DNA of 64,000 bases, taken from positions 1 through 64,000 of the IMG/VR virus record IMGVR_UViG_3300028416_000014; one strand, written 5' to 3'. This document shows, piece after piece, positions 25,684 through 36,497 of the stretch. The notes under the pieces were generated by a model. That model was not told the origin of the DNA, searched no databases, and saw only the letters and a program-made list of their open reading frames with translations. This stretch comes from a virus. Each line of letters begins with the position of its first letter. Position 1 is the first letter of the stretch. Made by a program: the position numbers and the translations under genes.

Positions 25684-28368
25684 TTATGTATCAAATGGTG
25701 ATTGAAATATTTGGTCACCAGATTCCATATTTCTGGTTCTAACACTACTTGTTGTAGCTGATAAATCAGTTATGGTAAATTCACCATCGCTGAATATGGA
25801 GTTATTTATATCAAGATTTATTATTAGATTGCTAGAACTTGGAATTAGTGTATTATTATACAGATTGTTTACATCGTTTGATGATAATTCAACATCCCAC
25901 ATCCGTACTATATGTAAATCACTATCTGTATAAGCACCAAGGTCTGGTATACTACCTATTGTTAATGGTTCTGAATTTAATATTGTTCCACTTGTGATTG
26001 GGCCACTACCTAATACTGATGTGAAATGTGGTTTCGTTGATGCTGTGTTGTTTATATAAAATTCAATATCATCTTTAGTTCCACCACCATTGTAAGTAGT
26101 AACCACATGATTCCAAGCATCAAATGTTACAGCGCTGCCGCTAGAATATGCATCAATATACCCAGCTGCTGCTTGTCTTAATTGTAAACGTGCTGTACCG
26201 CTAAGAGTGGATGCTGGGTTATATCCTAATACTGAATTAAAATAACCACGAGGTAGACCACCATCCCACTTTGATAATTGAAACTTTGTACGAGATGATG
26301 TAGTAGCATAAAACCACGTTTCAATACTAAATGCATCAGTCCATTGCTTTCTATATTCTACATTATTACCTAATAAAATATCTTCATCTACACCATCAAA
26401 TCTTAAAGATTTTATTATTGTTGGCGATGGAACGATTGGACATGATTTTTTAGGTTGAACTGATTTAGGTAACGTTATTGTGTTTTCAGTAGTTGCAGCC
26501 CAATCCACATCAATTGGTTTATTCCATACAAAAGAACCATCCGATGTTTCTGTTAGCGTTATGTTTGGTGATTGCTCTTCTAACTGCCCAACGAATGGCG
26601 TTCCAAATACACCATCTAAATCAAATCTAACTTTTACAGTTACATCAGTATCATTTCTTTTTTTAAGTGCTGAACCAAGTTTACCAACTGCTAATAAATC
26701 ACCAAAATCATTGTATAATCCAATGGTGGTAACATATGGTTTAAAATTAGAACCAGTAGCGAATCCCTTTAAGGATGTGTTATTTATATCATCATTTTTA
26801 CGTAGAGTTGGGTTTTGTGATACGTTAAATTCATTAGCACCAATTTCACATAGTAATGATACTTCGTTCAACTGCTTTGATGATTTATATTTAACTTGGA
26901 ATCCACTATCAGAACCATAATCCCAATTACCATTTTTACCAACTAAAACATTTTTATAGATGGGTCTTGGGTCTGATATGGATATTATACCATGTTTGTA
27001 AAAAACTTCACCAACCACATTTGTTTGATATGCCGAACCGGTAACATAATCATTATTTGATAATAAGTCTATTTGTGTATCTGTTAAGTTTGTGTTGTAT
27101 ATTCTAACTTCATCTAATGATGCGGATAATGCTCTGAAATCACCACCTATCACATCGTTATCGGCATCGGATAAAAACTTAGAACCAAATAAAATATCGT
27201 ATTCGTTTTGAATCTGACCACCAAATGATAAAGATGATGATGCTTCTTTAGTACCATCTACCCATAATTCTAATTCAGAACCATTTTTATTGAAAACAAT
27301 ATGGTGTTGGTTTGTGTCATTCACCCTAGTTGTGGATAATAATGATGTAGTTGTTAGTCCATCTGAAACAGCTATTTCTACAAGACCTATATTAGTATTA
27401 CCCGAACCATCTACACTTGTTCTGTTGTGTACTTTTATTTCAAAGGGGTATATTGATGTTGAAACGTTTCTACGTCTTAAAATAGGATTTATGGATGTAT
27501 CTATACCATAGTCTCTAAAAGTACCATTTTTACTAACTATCCAATTATATTCTGAAGATACATCAAATTGATAATTAGGTAACGTAACCCACAATGATAT
27601 AGCGTAACTATTATCTTTAAAGAAATTGAAATTTGTGTTGTGGTCTACTCTAACATAGGAAGAACTACCATTTAAGGATATTTGCTTACCAGATGATAGC
27701 TGTGCATCACCAGTTGTTTCTATACCACCAATATATTTTAAACACCTACCAACCGCATTGTGGCTGTAATTACTATTATCTTTGATATGGTCATCATATG
27801 GGTTTCTATTATTTAATTCTTCATTAAATCCCCAATAACCAATTAGATTGGTGTAAGAAGCGTATGAACTTGTACTTATAGCATTATCTATAATATTACC
27901 ATGATATTCATTTATCTTTTCATCCGATAAATTTAGTGCTGATACTATTGATGATGTTACACTATTATCTGTTATGGTGATGCTATTGGGTTTTAAACCA
28001 TCACCCATTCTTTTAACCGGTACTGAAAATATAGAAGCGGATGTATATAATATTCGTTCATTACCAGCCCTATGTTTATAAAATGTTTGATTTAAGCTAG
28101 ACCAAACATTCTTTTGAAACATATTAGAAAGTAGTGGTTTGTTATTTGATGCTGAATTATCTAATTCATCGGATTCTCTAACAACTTCGTTATCTACAGA
28201 TTCGGATACATTTATTTTTTGATTCAATAACGGGGTTATACCTTTTAATACAGATATTTGATAGTAATCATCACGATAATTAGAATCGGTTACTATCCAA
28301 TTTTTGTATACATAATAAGGTTGTGTTCTTATTAATCCACCACATGGTAACGGTTTGTAAACTGCCAT
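25684..28368 (-). CDS. Tail protein with two LamG/ConA-like domains
   Basis: 894 residues. Two concanavalin/laminin-G-like lectin domains are visible. The first is around residues 180-430 (LIGYWGFNEELNNRNPYDDH, then YAISLWVTLP and DEVRIYNTNLTDTQIDLL). The second is near the C-terminus (SIETWFYATTSSRTKFQLSK, WNHVVTTYNGGGTKDDIEFY, RMWDVELSSNDVNNLYN). Such domains bind sugars, suggesting cell-surface adhesion. It follows two other structural genes in the tail block. The N-terminus (MAVYKPLPCGGLIRTQPYYV) probably attaches to the virion. Sugar specificity is unknown. Confidence 0.75.
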   Translation of the reverse strand: MAVYKPLPCGGLIRTQPYYVYKNWIVTDSNYRDDYYQISVLKGITPLLNQKINVSESVDNEVVRESDELDNSASNNKPLLSNMFQKNVWSSLNQTFYKHRAGNERILYTSASIFSVPVKRMGDGLKPNSITITDNSVTSSIVSALNLSDEKINEYHGNIIDNAISTSSYASYTNLIGYWGFNEELNNRNPYDDHIKDNSNYSHNAVGRCLKYIGGIETTGDAQLSSGKQISLNGSSSYVRVDHNTNFNFFKDNSYAISLWVTLPNYQFDVSSEYNWIVSKNGTFRDYGIDTSINPILRRRNVSTSIYPFEIKVHNRTSVDGSGNTNIGLVEIAVSDGLTTTSLLSTTRVNDTNQHHIVFNKNGSELELWVDGTKEASSSLSFGGQIQNEYDILFGSKFLSDADNDVIGGDFRALSASLDEVRIYNTNLTDTQIDLLSNNDYVTGSAYQTNVVGEVFYKHGIISISDPRPIYKNVLVGKNGNWDYGSDSGFQVKYKSSKQLNEVSLLCEIGANEFNVSQNPTLRKNDDINNTSLKGFATGSNFKPYVTTIGLYNDFGDLLAVGKLGSALKKRNDTDVTVKVRFDLDGVFGTPFVGQLEEQSPNITLTETSDGSFVWNKPIDVDWAATTENTITLPKSVQPKKSCPIVPSPTIIKSLRFDGVDEDILLGNNVEYRKQWTDAFSIETWFYATTSSRTKFQLSKWDGGLPRGYFNSVLGYNPASTLSGTARLQLRQAAAGYIDAYSSGSAVTFDAWNHVVTTYNGGGTKDDIEFYINNTASTKPHFTSVLGSGPITSGTILNSEPLTIGSIPDLGAYTDSDLHIVRMWDVELSSNDVNNLYNNTLIPSSSNLIINLDINNSIFSDGEFTITDLSATTSSVRTRNMESGDQIFQSPFDT

Positions 28369-28380
28369 TATTGTTCATAT

Positions 28381-29466
28381 TTAAAAATCTAATTTAACCT
28401 TTACTAAGATTTCATTTGAAAACGATTTTAGTATAGGTTGTGATAATTTTGCTACTGCTAATAGTTCTTGATTGTTATTATATAAGCCAACTGTAGATAT
28501 GTAGACTTTAGGATTATTTACAAATGTAGTTTGAGTAAATGAACCATCAGATGATGTTGAAAATGATGGATTATTTGAAAAGTTATATTCACCATTTTTA
28601 GCTCTTACAAAATAGAATGTTGATTTAACATCTTCTTCATTACGTGCTGCAAATCCATATGATGTATTTATAACAGCCGCTCCACTAATTGATGTAAATA
28701 GTTTAAATGAATTATCACCATTTAAATTAGAACCTGTAACTGTATTGAAACTTAACTCACTATTAAGGGTATCAGCGTTTATTACTATAACACCTTGCTC
28801 TGGATAGACTTGACCATAATATGTTTTGGGTGAATATACACCTGATGATATAGAACCTGATACTAAATTAAACACCCTACCAATCTGTGTTGATGTTTGG
28901 TTTGAATCACCAGAATCATCTATTAGCGATACAACTTTATTTATGGTGGTATCCACTTGTACATTTGAGCCAGTATGTACATTATTAGCAAAAACACTAC
29001 CACTCAATGCGGCTAAATTAAGTTGAAAATTACCGGGGTCTAATCTATCTTTCAATCTGGCTCTATTAACATTTACAACATATATTTGGTTAGTAGATAC
29101 CGAGTTGAATTCAAATGTTCTTTGGCTATCCGGTAAAAGCGTTTGAACATATTGTGAGTATATGGCTTGTGATGGTGAATCCTCATTAACTGATAATGAG
29201 CCACTACCAAGTTTGTTTCCATATGTAACTGAGAATTGTGCTACCGATGTAGATGTCGTAGAAACGCCATCAAATATTTCATAGTAATACTGCTTTTGCG
29301 TAGATGATTGACCGGATGATGTATGAAATGTAGTTAATGTACCTACATTACCAGACCATAGACCCCTAGTTACTCTTTCAGAGCCACCTTCAACTACATC
29401 ACCAACTTTAAATGTTGTATATGTTCTTTTTACAGTATTATATACACCTGCGGGTAAAACTGACAT
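28381..29466 (-). CDS. Structural protein, tail region
   Basis: 361 residues with a beta-rich composition (many Ser, Thr, Val and Gly). The N-terminal part, MSVLPAGVYNTVKRTYTTFKV and onward, recalls a family of virion proteins in marine T4-like phages. The C-terminal part (NPKVYISTVGLYNNNQELLA, AKLSQPILKSFSNEILVKVK) is echoed in the next gene (YVTTIGLYNDFGDLLAVGKL), so the two share a small homologous domain. An AAAGGA ribosome site precedes the ATG. It is probably a baseplate or fibre component. Confidence 0.6.
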   Translation of the reverse strand: MSVLPAGVYNTVKRTYTTFKVGDVVEGGSERVTRGLWSGNVGTLTTFHTSSGQSSTQKQYYYEIFDGVSTTSTSVAQFSVTYGNKLGSGSLSVNEDSPSQAIYSQYVQTLLPDSQRTFEFNSVSTNQIYVVNVNRARLKDRLDPGNFQLNLAALSGSVFANNVHTGSNVQVDTTINKVVSLIDDSGDSNQTSTQIGRVFNLVSGSISSGVYSPKTYYGQVYPEQGVIVINADTLNSELSFNTVTGSNLNGDNSFKLFTSISGAAVINTSYGFAARNEEDVKSTFYFVRAKNGEYNFSNNPSFSTSSDGSFTQTTFVNNPKVYISTVGLYNNNQELLAVAKLSQPILKSFSNEILVKVKLDF

Positions 29467-29489
29467 TTATTTTCCTTTTATTATTTTAA

Positions 29490-30143
29490 TTAAAATGATG
29501 TTGTTGGTACGTTGGATATGGTGGGGTTATTATTAACTTGTAAAGTTATTTCCGTTCTACCACCAGTTTCATTTCCAACCACTACAATTTTTGTGCTTAT
29601 ATTTATACCAGTATCTAATATTTTAGAAGTAACTGTAAAGGTTGAACCACACGTTACTGTTATATTTCGTCTATCTTCATTTACACCTACAGGGTCGGTG
29701 TTGTTACCAATACCATTACCATCGCCAGTAATAGTTGCGGCATCTGAATTTAAAAGTGTTACTGTGTATCCCAGTGATTCATTACCGCCATTTATGGTTG
29801 TTAAATTTACAGTATCGGTAAACCCACCTTCTAATAAGGTTATACTATCCTTAGCATTTATAATTGGTATTCGTACTGTATTCTTAGGTAAGCTAAGTAA
29901 CTTATATTTTAAAGAATAATTCTCGTCTGTAACAGCTTCTATGATTGGCATATTTTCAATTATGATACCATAGTAGTCAGACCCAAGCGGATGTGCTGGA
30001 TTCCATAAATTATAATCAACTTCATCGTCAGCTAATGCGAATTGGCTGATAACAAAGAAGTCTCTACCTTTAGCTAGCAATTCACGACCTTTTTTTGTTA
30101 AAATAGCATCTACCGTAATTGATGAATTATCTAAATATCCCAT
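29490..30143 (-). CDS. Conserved tail structural protein
   Basis: 217 residues. The N-terminal 110 residues (MGYLDNSSITVDAILTKKGR, ELLAKGRDFFVISQFALADD, then YGIIIENMPIIEA) match a protein common in tail clusters of marine T4-like phages. The C-terminal half is a Thr/Gly-rich beta domain of immunoglobulin-like appearance. AAGGA lies before the ATG. It probably initiates or joins tail fibre assembly, but no tested role is known to me. Confidence 0.65.
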   Translation of the reverse strand: MGYLDNSSITVDAILTKKGRELLAKGRDFFVISQFALADDEVDYNLWNPAHPLGSDYYGIIIENMPIIEAVTDENYSLKYKLLSLPKNTVRIPIINAKDSITLLEGGFTDTVNLTTINGGNESLGYTVTLLNSDAATITGDGNGIGNNTDPVGVNEDRRNITVTCGSTFTVTSKILDTGINISTKIVVVGNETGGRTEITLQVNNNPTISNVPTTSF

Positions 30144-30176
30144 ATGTGATTTTCCTTTTTATTATGCTTATCTTAC

Positions 30177-30197
30177 AATAAATATATTAATAAATAT
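30177..30197 (-). promoter_or_regulatory. Double ATATTTATT element, candidate late promoter
   Basis: Two minus-strand copies of ATATTTATT stand 3 bases apart in the 68-base gap upstream of the gene starting at 30143. Confidence 0.4.
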
Positions 30198-30211
30198 TGT
30201 TAAGTTAAATT

Positions 30212-31198
30212 TTACGTATATTTTAAAATGTAATCCTTTTCACTACTATCATCCAATAAACTTAGTCTAAGTTTTTCTAATTCTAATTTCTTTTTAATTT
30301 CAGTATCAGTTATCTTATCACGATTGGTTAGTATAAGTATATCACTTGAATTTGTTATTGAATTTATATCGAAATCCGATTCACTACTTTCTATAATATC
30401 TCTATGTGGTATTATTACTCTACCCATTGATATTTCCAAATCAGAAATATCTTGCTTTGTTTTTTGAGTCGGACTAAGATTTTCAATTTCTGGATTTGAT
30501 TTTAACTTTACCTTTTGTTCTAACATAACATCATCTTCCAAAAAAGTTTGTATTTCGGATGGTGTTAATTTGTTTATTTTTAGTTCGTTTTCTGATAATT
30601 TTCTTAATTTTTCACGCGCCAACCTATCTACTTTGTTTTTTTGTAACTCAGCGTTGGGTATTTGTAATAATTCTTTACCACGTTGTATAGATTCTTTTAC
30701 AGTACGTTCTTCACCACTGGTAATGAATTTATCCTTTACTATCATTGGATATGTATTTTTAACATATAGGTTAAATTCATCTTTCATCAATTGTATCTTT
30801 TTATTAAAGTTTTGCCTACGCTTTAGTTCATCTTGAAATGCGGATTCAATATCAACCCGACGTTCGTTTTCGATAGTTCTTCTATAGGTTTCTTCTTGCA
30901 TTAATCTTATTGAATCTTCATCATTTAACCCATCCGTTGATATAACAGTTGGAACGTTCTTAATTCGCTTAGCTGGTTTAGCTAATATTTCAGATAACTG
31001 TTCATTTGTTACCTTATCTGAATCTAAAACTAATTTATTATTTTTTATTGGTTTGCCAGTGTCTACTATAAGTTCTACTGGTTTTATAATACCGGACACC
31101 TTAGTGGATTCAGATGTAACATCAGTTGGTGAACTTACTAATGGCTTTGATTCTGAAACCTTTATTTTATTATTTACTATTTTTTCGTTTTCATCCAT
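30212..31198 (-). CDS. Hypothetical charged helical protein
   Basis: 328 residues, rich in Lys, Glu, Ser and Ile, mostly predicted helical with coiled-coil potential between about residues 95 and 220 (IRLMQEETYRRTIENERRVD, RREKL-type heptads). The first 90 residues look disordered. It starts immediately after the stop of the 1467-residue tail protein. No family recognised. A chaperone or rod-like linker for the large tail protein is possible, but there is no direct evidence. Confidence 0.55.
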   Translation of the reverse strand: MDENEKIVNNKIKVSESKPLVSSPTDVTSESTKVSGIIKPVELIVDTGKPIKNNKLVLDSDKVTNEQLSEILAKPAKRIKNVPTVISTDGLNDEDSIRLMQEETYRRTIENERRVDIESAFQDELKRRQNFNKKIQLMKDEFNLYVKNTYPMIVKDKFITSGEERTVKESIQRGKELLQIPNAELQKNKVDRLAREKLRKLSENELKINKLTPSEIQTFLEDDVMLEQKVKLKSNPEIENLSPTQKTKQDISDLEISMGRVIIPHRDIIESSESDFDINSITNSSDILILTNRDKITDTEIKKKLELEKLRLSLLDDSSEKDYILKYT

Positions 31199-34100
31199 TT
31201 ATTTACCATTTTTTATATTAAATTCATTACGTCGGGTATCTTCTGTATCCTGTCTTAACTTTTCTAAACTAAAGTTTAAGTCAAATTCACGTATACGTTC
31301 TTCTTCAATTTTTATTAAGTTTTGTAAATTTCTACGAAATTCAACCAAATCATCGTTATATTGCTGTTGTTGATTAAATTGTAATTGTGAATTTATAACT
31401 AATTCATCCATTAATAATGTACTTGGCGTTGTGTTTGTTCCTAATTGTAAATTACCATCAACTGCATTTTGTGATGTTACCACCAATATGTTTGGGTCTG
31501 CATTAAAAACTTCAACTACAGGCCCACCATCAGGTGTTTGTGTTGAATTCGTTGTTATTGAATCCGATGTTATACTACATCCATTGAAAAATAGGTTATC
31601 TAATGATAGTGGTAAATTATCTGTTGATGTTACAGATGGTTTTAATGATGATGAATAAAATAAACCAAGTGATGCTGATAATGATGATGAATAAAAGAAC
31701 TCGGTCGTTGATGCATCTACAGATGGTCTACTATTAAGTATAGATGTACCAATTGGATTGTAATTCCAACTACCATTCGAACCCGTTATCCAATTTATAC
31801 CAACTCCGATATTAGCCGATTGTGAATATATTAAGATATCATATTCATATACAGATGGTGTATACTGTGTACTTACTGTATCAGCCCCAACCGATTCTAA
31901 ATCATCTCGCTGTGCTGTAACTACTAATTCATTACCCAAATCAAATGTGGTATTATATATTGTATTTGAGCCTGTTATATTATCAGATACATCTATGTTT
32001 AAAGTAGCTTCGTAATTAGAGTATTCACCACTTGGTGGTTTATCGGTTTGTTTTAATATTAATGTGTATTGTGGTTGTGTATAACTTAGATTAGTTTTTG
32101 ATTTAACCTTTGGCCTTTCTAAGATATGTGGTTCAATTAGGATACCAGATTGATACTTAACCCTAGCGGGTAGCAATTGCTTAATCTGTTTAAATACTGA
32201 TAAATCATATCTTGATAACAAATCTATTACCGTATCTATCAAATTCCTAGAACTATACTTTCTAAAAACTTGCCTTCTTAAATGGTCTAACTCAACATTT
32301 GTATCATTGTATCCATCTCTAAAATCAGGGTCACCAATAAAATCATCCAATTCAAAATGTCCTGTATGGTTGTATATATCATCATTATACATACTTGTAG
32401 CGGATAGATAAATTCCCAATAAATTTGAATCAATTGGTGCCCTATCAAATGCAGATTTTTCTTTTTTATTATCAACATCTAAATTACCACTCAATGTACT
32501 AGATTCAATTCTAACTTTATTATTTAATATATTGTTGAATGCGGCTGATGGTACTTTTGTATAATATTCATCAACAACACCTAATAAATCAGTAGAATCA
32601 AAACCAAATAATGATGCCGATACAATTCTTCCATCTTGACTTGATGTTATTTGCTGATTTGGGTGTTGTGATAATACACCATATGGGTTTGTTACACTTT
32701 TTAACTGAGAATCTGTTATATACCTAAATTTCAAATCAAAAAATGATGCAGTTGGTGAATTACTATGATACATTTCTCTTGATAGTGTATGTTCATCCAT
32801 TACTATTTCAGATAGTGGATTTGCATAGTATCTTATTTCTTGAATAGAACCACTTAAATAATTTGATGATGCCCATAGTGATGGAACACCACTAGCTGGA
32901 ACTGCTGGGTTACCGATTAAAACAGTACCACTACCAGTCCACGCCGCATTATACGATGGGTCGGATGACCCATTGATTGATATACTAGCAGATTTTCTTA
33001 CTGATATTTCATCTGTTCTATTTCTACGATAATGGATAGTATATATATTATTTTGTGTAATATCATTTATGGGTGTACTTCTTTGTAAAAAGAAACTACT
33101 CATAGTTGAATCGAATACCTTAACATCGGATATTGATGCTGATTTATACCCACCACTACCACTAAGATATAAATGTATATTACCCCTATCGGATGAACCT
33201 GTTGGTTCTAATAGAACTAAGAAATCAACCGATGAGCTGCCTGTTTTGTAAAGTAGTGTTGTTTTTTGTTGAACATTCTGTTTGAATTGAAGTTCAATAG
33301 TATCCATTGAATTTACACTATCTAAAACATAAGTTACCGGATTTATATCATTCATCTTATCCCAAGGTACTGATACATAACTTGGTGAATTCATTCTTAA
33401 ATTATAAACAAATCTGTCATGTTCCCATATTGGTTTAACATCACCATCAACAACAGGCCCACCATATTCCTTTATGTTTAAAAAAGTTTGTGGTATACCA
33501 TACGTTGATATAAGTGCTTTTACTGACCTAGCAGTACCTTTTGTTTTTAGTAGGTATGGTAGGGTATTTACAATTCTTCTCCAAACCTCATAAGTTATCT
33601 GTTCATCGGATTTAGATGCTAATGAACCACTTTGTAATGGGGTACCTGTATTATCAGTACCCAATGCGTACTTCCATAAATCAGAAGTTTGTTTACTATT
33701 AGTAAGTTGCCATCCCATTGACTTAGCAACATCATATAATAATTCGCTTGGCATACCATCAAATGGATGTTCTTCACGCTCATGTATTGATGTTAACTTT
33801 TTAATGTAACTCCATGTTATATCAAAATGATGACCTACCATATCAATAAACAACACATATTCAAGATTTAAAGAATCTTCAGCTATTGATGCTGGTATCA
33901 ATTTGGTTAATCTAGCATCATTACTTGCATCAAATATACTTGCTGAATCAATTAACCCATTGTAATGATTCGTACCTAATGTAGATATGGTTGATACTAA
34001 TTCTAATGGGTATTCGGATGTTTTAGGCCAAGGACTAATACTAAAAGCAGATGAGCTATAGTGGGTATATAATGAACCTGTTGTTTCATAATATAAGAAT

Positions 34101-35602
34101 TTCTCAAACCCATCAAAACCACTTACTACATTATCACGCCTTGTTATCGATTGTGATATATTTGTTAGTGCATTAGAACCACTTACAGATTGTAAGGTTG
34201 TGATTCTACTGTTAAATGATTGTATTAATTCTAGCTTATATTTAAAGTTACGTACACGTTCAACCGCTGATGAAAAATGAACAAAGTTACCAAAATCAGT
34301 ATAATCTACATTTACATTGATATTACCGAACGATGAACTTATATATTTATCTATTATCTGCTGTGATGTACTTAGGTTAGCATCTAATAGGGAATTCCAA
34401 CTTTGTAAATCTGTTCCAGCTGATTGACCATATGGTGTAAGATTTAAAGTAAAGTTTGGTGGTGAGAAGTTATTTTGAATTTGTTCTACAATAGCTGGGT
34501 ATAATATAATCCTTTCAATTTTTGAATCTCTTACGATTCTATGCATTATTGGATTTATATTTTCCAAAGCTGGACTCAATGGCTTGTATAACTTAACAAT
34601 TATTTTTTTAAGATTATTAGGACTACTTGTATCTATACTAGCATCAAAATAACGTACTTTAAACTCTGGTATTATAAAATCACCAGTGTATGTAAAATCT
34701 GCTACTATATTGTAGTATCTACTTAAATCACTTGTATCATTAGTATAATATATAGGGTTACCATTAGTATCCGTCTCTTGAACTAATGTTACATCAGTTA
34801 CATTACCATCTACATCTAATATGGGTGTTACGATGAATTTAGCGGCACGGCCGGTTGTTTTATTACCAGTCACATTTCCGGCTAAGTTGAAGCTAGCATC
34901 TGTTATTTCTATCCAAAAGTTATCATCGGAATCTTGTAGTGTTGGATAAAACTTTGTAGGTGTTGATATCGGACCAGTGGAAAAGCTATCAATTGGAAAC
35001 CCATTTGATGGTGTAAATGATTTAACAACTTCACCAACACGTTTATTGTTATCAAATCTAACATCGGTTACAATTGATAATTCGTTATTTCCAAAGTTTA
35101 AAGATAGGTTTTCTTTGTTATTATTTGCAAAGTTACCAAACCCAATTAGCTGATATAATTCTGTTAAGTTTTCTAAGTTATCAAATGGCGATAATTCCAA
35201 TTCAGTACCATCCGCTGATATCCTATCTATCTTTAATTCAGATGTTATTGGTTTAACGTAGTTGTAAACAACACTATAATAACCTTTATTTAAATTAGCT
35301 TGCCTTATATCGTATTCAGGTACATTTAATATATCATATGTATAGTCGGCAGTTGGGTCTGCTGTTGTATATTTTAACTCGTATGGTGGTAGTGATTGTA
35401 TTAGATTTCCAGATGAATATATATGTGTTTCTACAAACGCATTATCCATTATATTTTCCGATGGTGGGAATTGTGTAGCACTATCCGATGGTAGATTTAG
35501 CCTAACCAGCTTTGATAAATCTAGCGCAGAAAAAACAGGCACACTATCTATTGGTGTTTTTGTATCTGTTACTATATTTGGGTTTTGAAATCTATCTATC
35601 AT
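31199..35602 (-). CDS. Large baseplate/tail protein with LamG-like domain
   Basis: 1467 residues, the largest gene here. Residues around 600-720 (HFDITWSYIKKLTSIHEREE, then the VWRRIVNTLPYLLKTKGTAR, SVKALISTYGIP segment) resemble the tail-protein-I type region that joins baseplate wedge to fibre. Next comes a lectin-like (LamG) fold around residues 740-950 (TIELQFKQNVQQKT, GSIQEIRYYANPLSEIVMDE). The N-terminal 500 residues are beta-rich, and the C-terminus is a charged helix (NLIKIEEERIREFDLNFSLE). It is probably a baseplate wedge or short fibre carrier equivalent in role to T4 gp7 or gp10. The homology is too weak to name it. Confidence 0.7.
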   Translation of the reverse strand: MIDRFQNPNIVTDTKTPIDSVPVFSALDLSKLVRLNLPSDSATQFPPSENIMDNAFVETHIYSSGNLIQSLPPYELKYTTADPTADYTYDILNVPEYDIRQANLNKGYYSVVYNYVKPITSELKIDRISADGTELELSPFDNLENLTELYQLIGFGNFANNNKENLSLNFGNNELSIVTDVRFDNNKRVGEVVKSFTPSNGFPIDSFSTGPISTPTKFYPTLQDSDDNFWIEITDASFNLAGNVTGNKTTGRAAKFIVTPILDVDGNVTDVTLVQETDTNGNPIYYTNDTSDLSRYYNIVADFTYTGDFIIPEFKVRYFDASIDTSSPNNLKKIIVKLYKPLSPALENINPIMHRIVRDSKIERIILYPAIVEQIQNNFSPPNFTLNLTPYGQSAGTDLQSWNSLLDANLSTSQQIIDKYISSSFGNINVNVDYTDFGNFVHFSSAVERVRNFKYKLELIQSFNSRITTLQSVSGSNALTNISQSITRRDNVVSGFDGFEKFLYYETTGSLYTHYSSSAFSISPWPKTSEYPLELVSTISTLGTNHYNGLIDSASIFDASNDARLTKLIPASIAEDSLNLEYVLFIDMVGHHFDITWSYIKKLTSIHEREEHPFDGMPSELLYDVAKSMGWQLTNSKQTSDLWKYALGTDNTGTPLQSGSLASKSDEQITYEVWRRIVNTLPYLLKTKGTARSVKALISTYGIPQTFLNIKEYGGPVVDGDVKPIWEHDRFVYNLRMNSPSYVSVPWDKMNDINPVTYVLDSVNSMDTIELQFKQNVQQKTTLLYKTGSSSVDFLVLLEPTGSSDRGNIHLYLSGSGGYKSASISDVKVFDSTMSSFFLQRSTPINDITQNNIYTIHYRRNRTDEISVRKSASISINGSSDPSYNAAWTGSGTVLIGNPAVPASGVPSLWASSNYLSGSIQEIRYYANPLSEIVMDEHTLSREMYHSNSPTASFFDLKFRYITDSQLKSVTNPYGVLSQHPNQQITSSQDGRIVSASLFGFDSTDLLGVVDEYYTKVPSAAFNNILNNKVRIESSTLSGNLDVDNKKEKSAFDRAPIDSNLLGIYLSATSMYNDDIYNHTGHFELDDFIGDPDFRDGYNDTNVELDHLRRQVFRKYSSRNLIDTVIDLLSRYDLSVFKQIKQLLPARVKYQSGILIEPHILERPKVKSKTNLSYTQPQYTLILKQTDKPPSGEYSNYEATLNIDVSDNITGSNTIYNTTFDLGNELVVTAQRDDLESVGADTVSTQYTPSVYEYDILIYSQSANIGVGINWITGSNGSWNYNPIGTSILNSRPSVDASTTEFFYSSSLSASLGLFYSSSLKPSVTSTDNLPLSLDNLFFNGCSITSDSITTNSTQTPDGGPVVEVFNADPNILVVTSQNAVDGNLQLGTNTTPSTLLMDELVINSQLQFNQQQQYNDDLVEFRRNLQNLIKIEEERIREFDLNFSLEKLRQDTEDTRRNEFNIKNGK

Positions 35603-35603
35603 T

Positions 35604-36497
35604 TTAAGTTATATTTGTAATCTGTATGAAGTTTGGGCTTGGGTTTATAAATTGATTGGATGCATTCCAATCTCCAGTTAATTTAAAAATACCAATGATT
35701 TCACCAGTTTGATTTATTTGTAATATACCACCCGTATTAGTAGCATTATTCCAATTAGATGATATATCAGTTTTGATAGTACCCGGTATTTGATTCCACC
35801 CAGTACCTTGGGTATCGGTTACTATCTTTTGAAGTAAATCATTATCAGCCGCGTTTAGTTTAGTGGATAGATTAGTATCTTTTAATTCATCAAACGATTC
35901 TATTAAAACATAATTATTAGTATAAGTTCCAACATATGGTGTTGTAGTACTACTATCTGTATATAGTTGAGCTCCAGCTGTTAACTGACCTACATAATAA
36001 ACGGTGTTCTTATTAGAAGTATTAACTATAAAAGGTTCTAATACGTGTTTCCATTGATTAGATGAAATTCCAACACTAGGTGGGGCTATGGCTGGTCTCA
36101 ATGTTTCTTTAAGCCTTCGCCTTGCACCTTGGCTACTTTGGTCGATATAGTTATTATTACCATCACCATATATCACCATCTCAACTGTATTGGATACTTG
36201 CTGTTGCTGTTGTATCTCAGCATCACTTAAAACTAAGTTCAAATCCACAAAATTATTACTTACTACAGTTGGTTGTAAATCTGAAATATCATTTATTAAT
36301 TCATCTGATGCCAAATCAATAACATCATTATATTTTTCAGTTTGGTAAAATACAGTTTTAGCAGGTATACGTTTTAACCCATATTGTAGCGTTGAGTCGC
36401 TTGGTAACGTATACGATATTATCTGGTCAGAAAAGTTCTTTCTGATTGCTCGTCTGTTTATTAATAAATCATATATGTTTATTGGTGTATTTGGCAT
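35604..36497 (-). CDS. Baseplate-region structural protein
   Basis: 297 residues, not recognised. It starts MPNTPINIYDLLINRRAIRK, has a Gln-rich patch (EIQQQQQ) and a C-terminal beta-rich domain with many Asn, Thr and Ile. It is wedged between the large tail protein and the DNRLRE-like gene with single-base junctions, so it is probably co-translated and part of the baseplate periphery. Confidence 0.55.
   Translation of the reverse strand: MPNTPINIYDLLINRRAIRKNFSDQIISYTLPSDSTLQYGLKRIPAKTVFYQTEKYNDVIDLASDELINDISDLQPTVVSNNFVDLNLVLSDAEIQQQQQVSNTVEMVIYGDGNNNYIDQSSQGARRRLKETLRPAIAPPSVGISSNQWKHVLEPFIVNTSNKNTVYYVGQLTAGAQLYTDSSTTTPYVGTYTNNYVLIESFDELKDTNLSTKLNAADNDLLQKIVTDTQGTGWNQIPGTIKTDISSNWNNATNTGGILQINQTGEIIGIFKLTGDWNASNQFINPSPNFIQITNIT

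Noticed and set aside
28381-29466. S-V-N-E in the 361-residue tail protein as a processing site
   Set aside because: Single occurrence without block structure or targeting helix.
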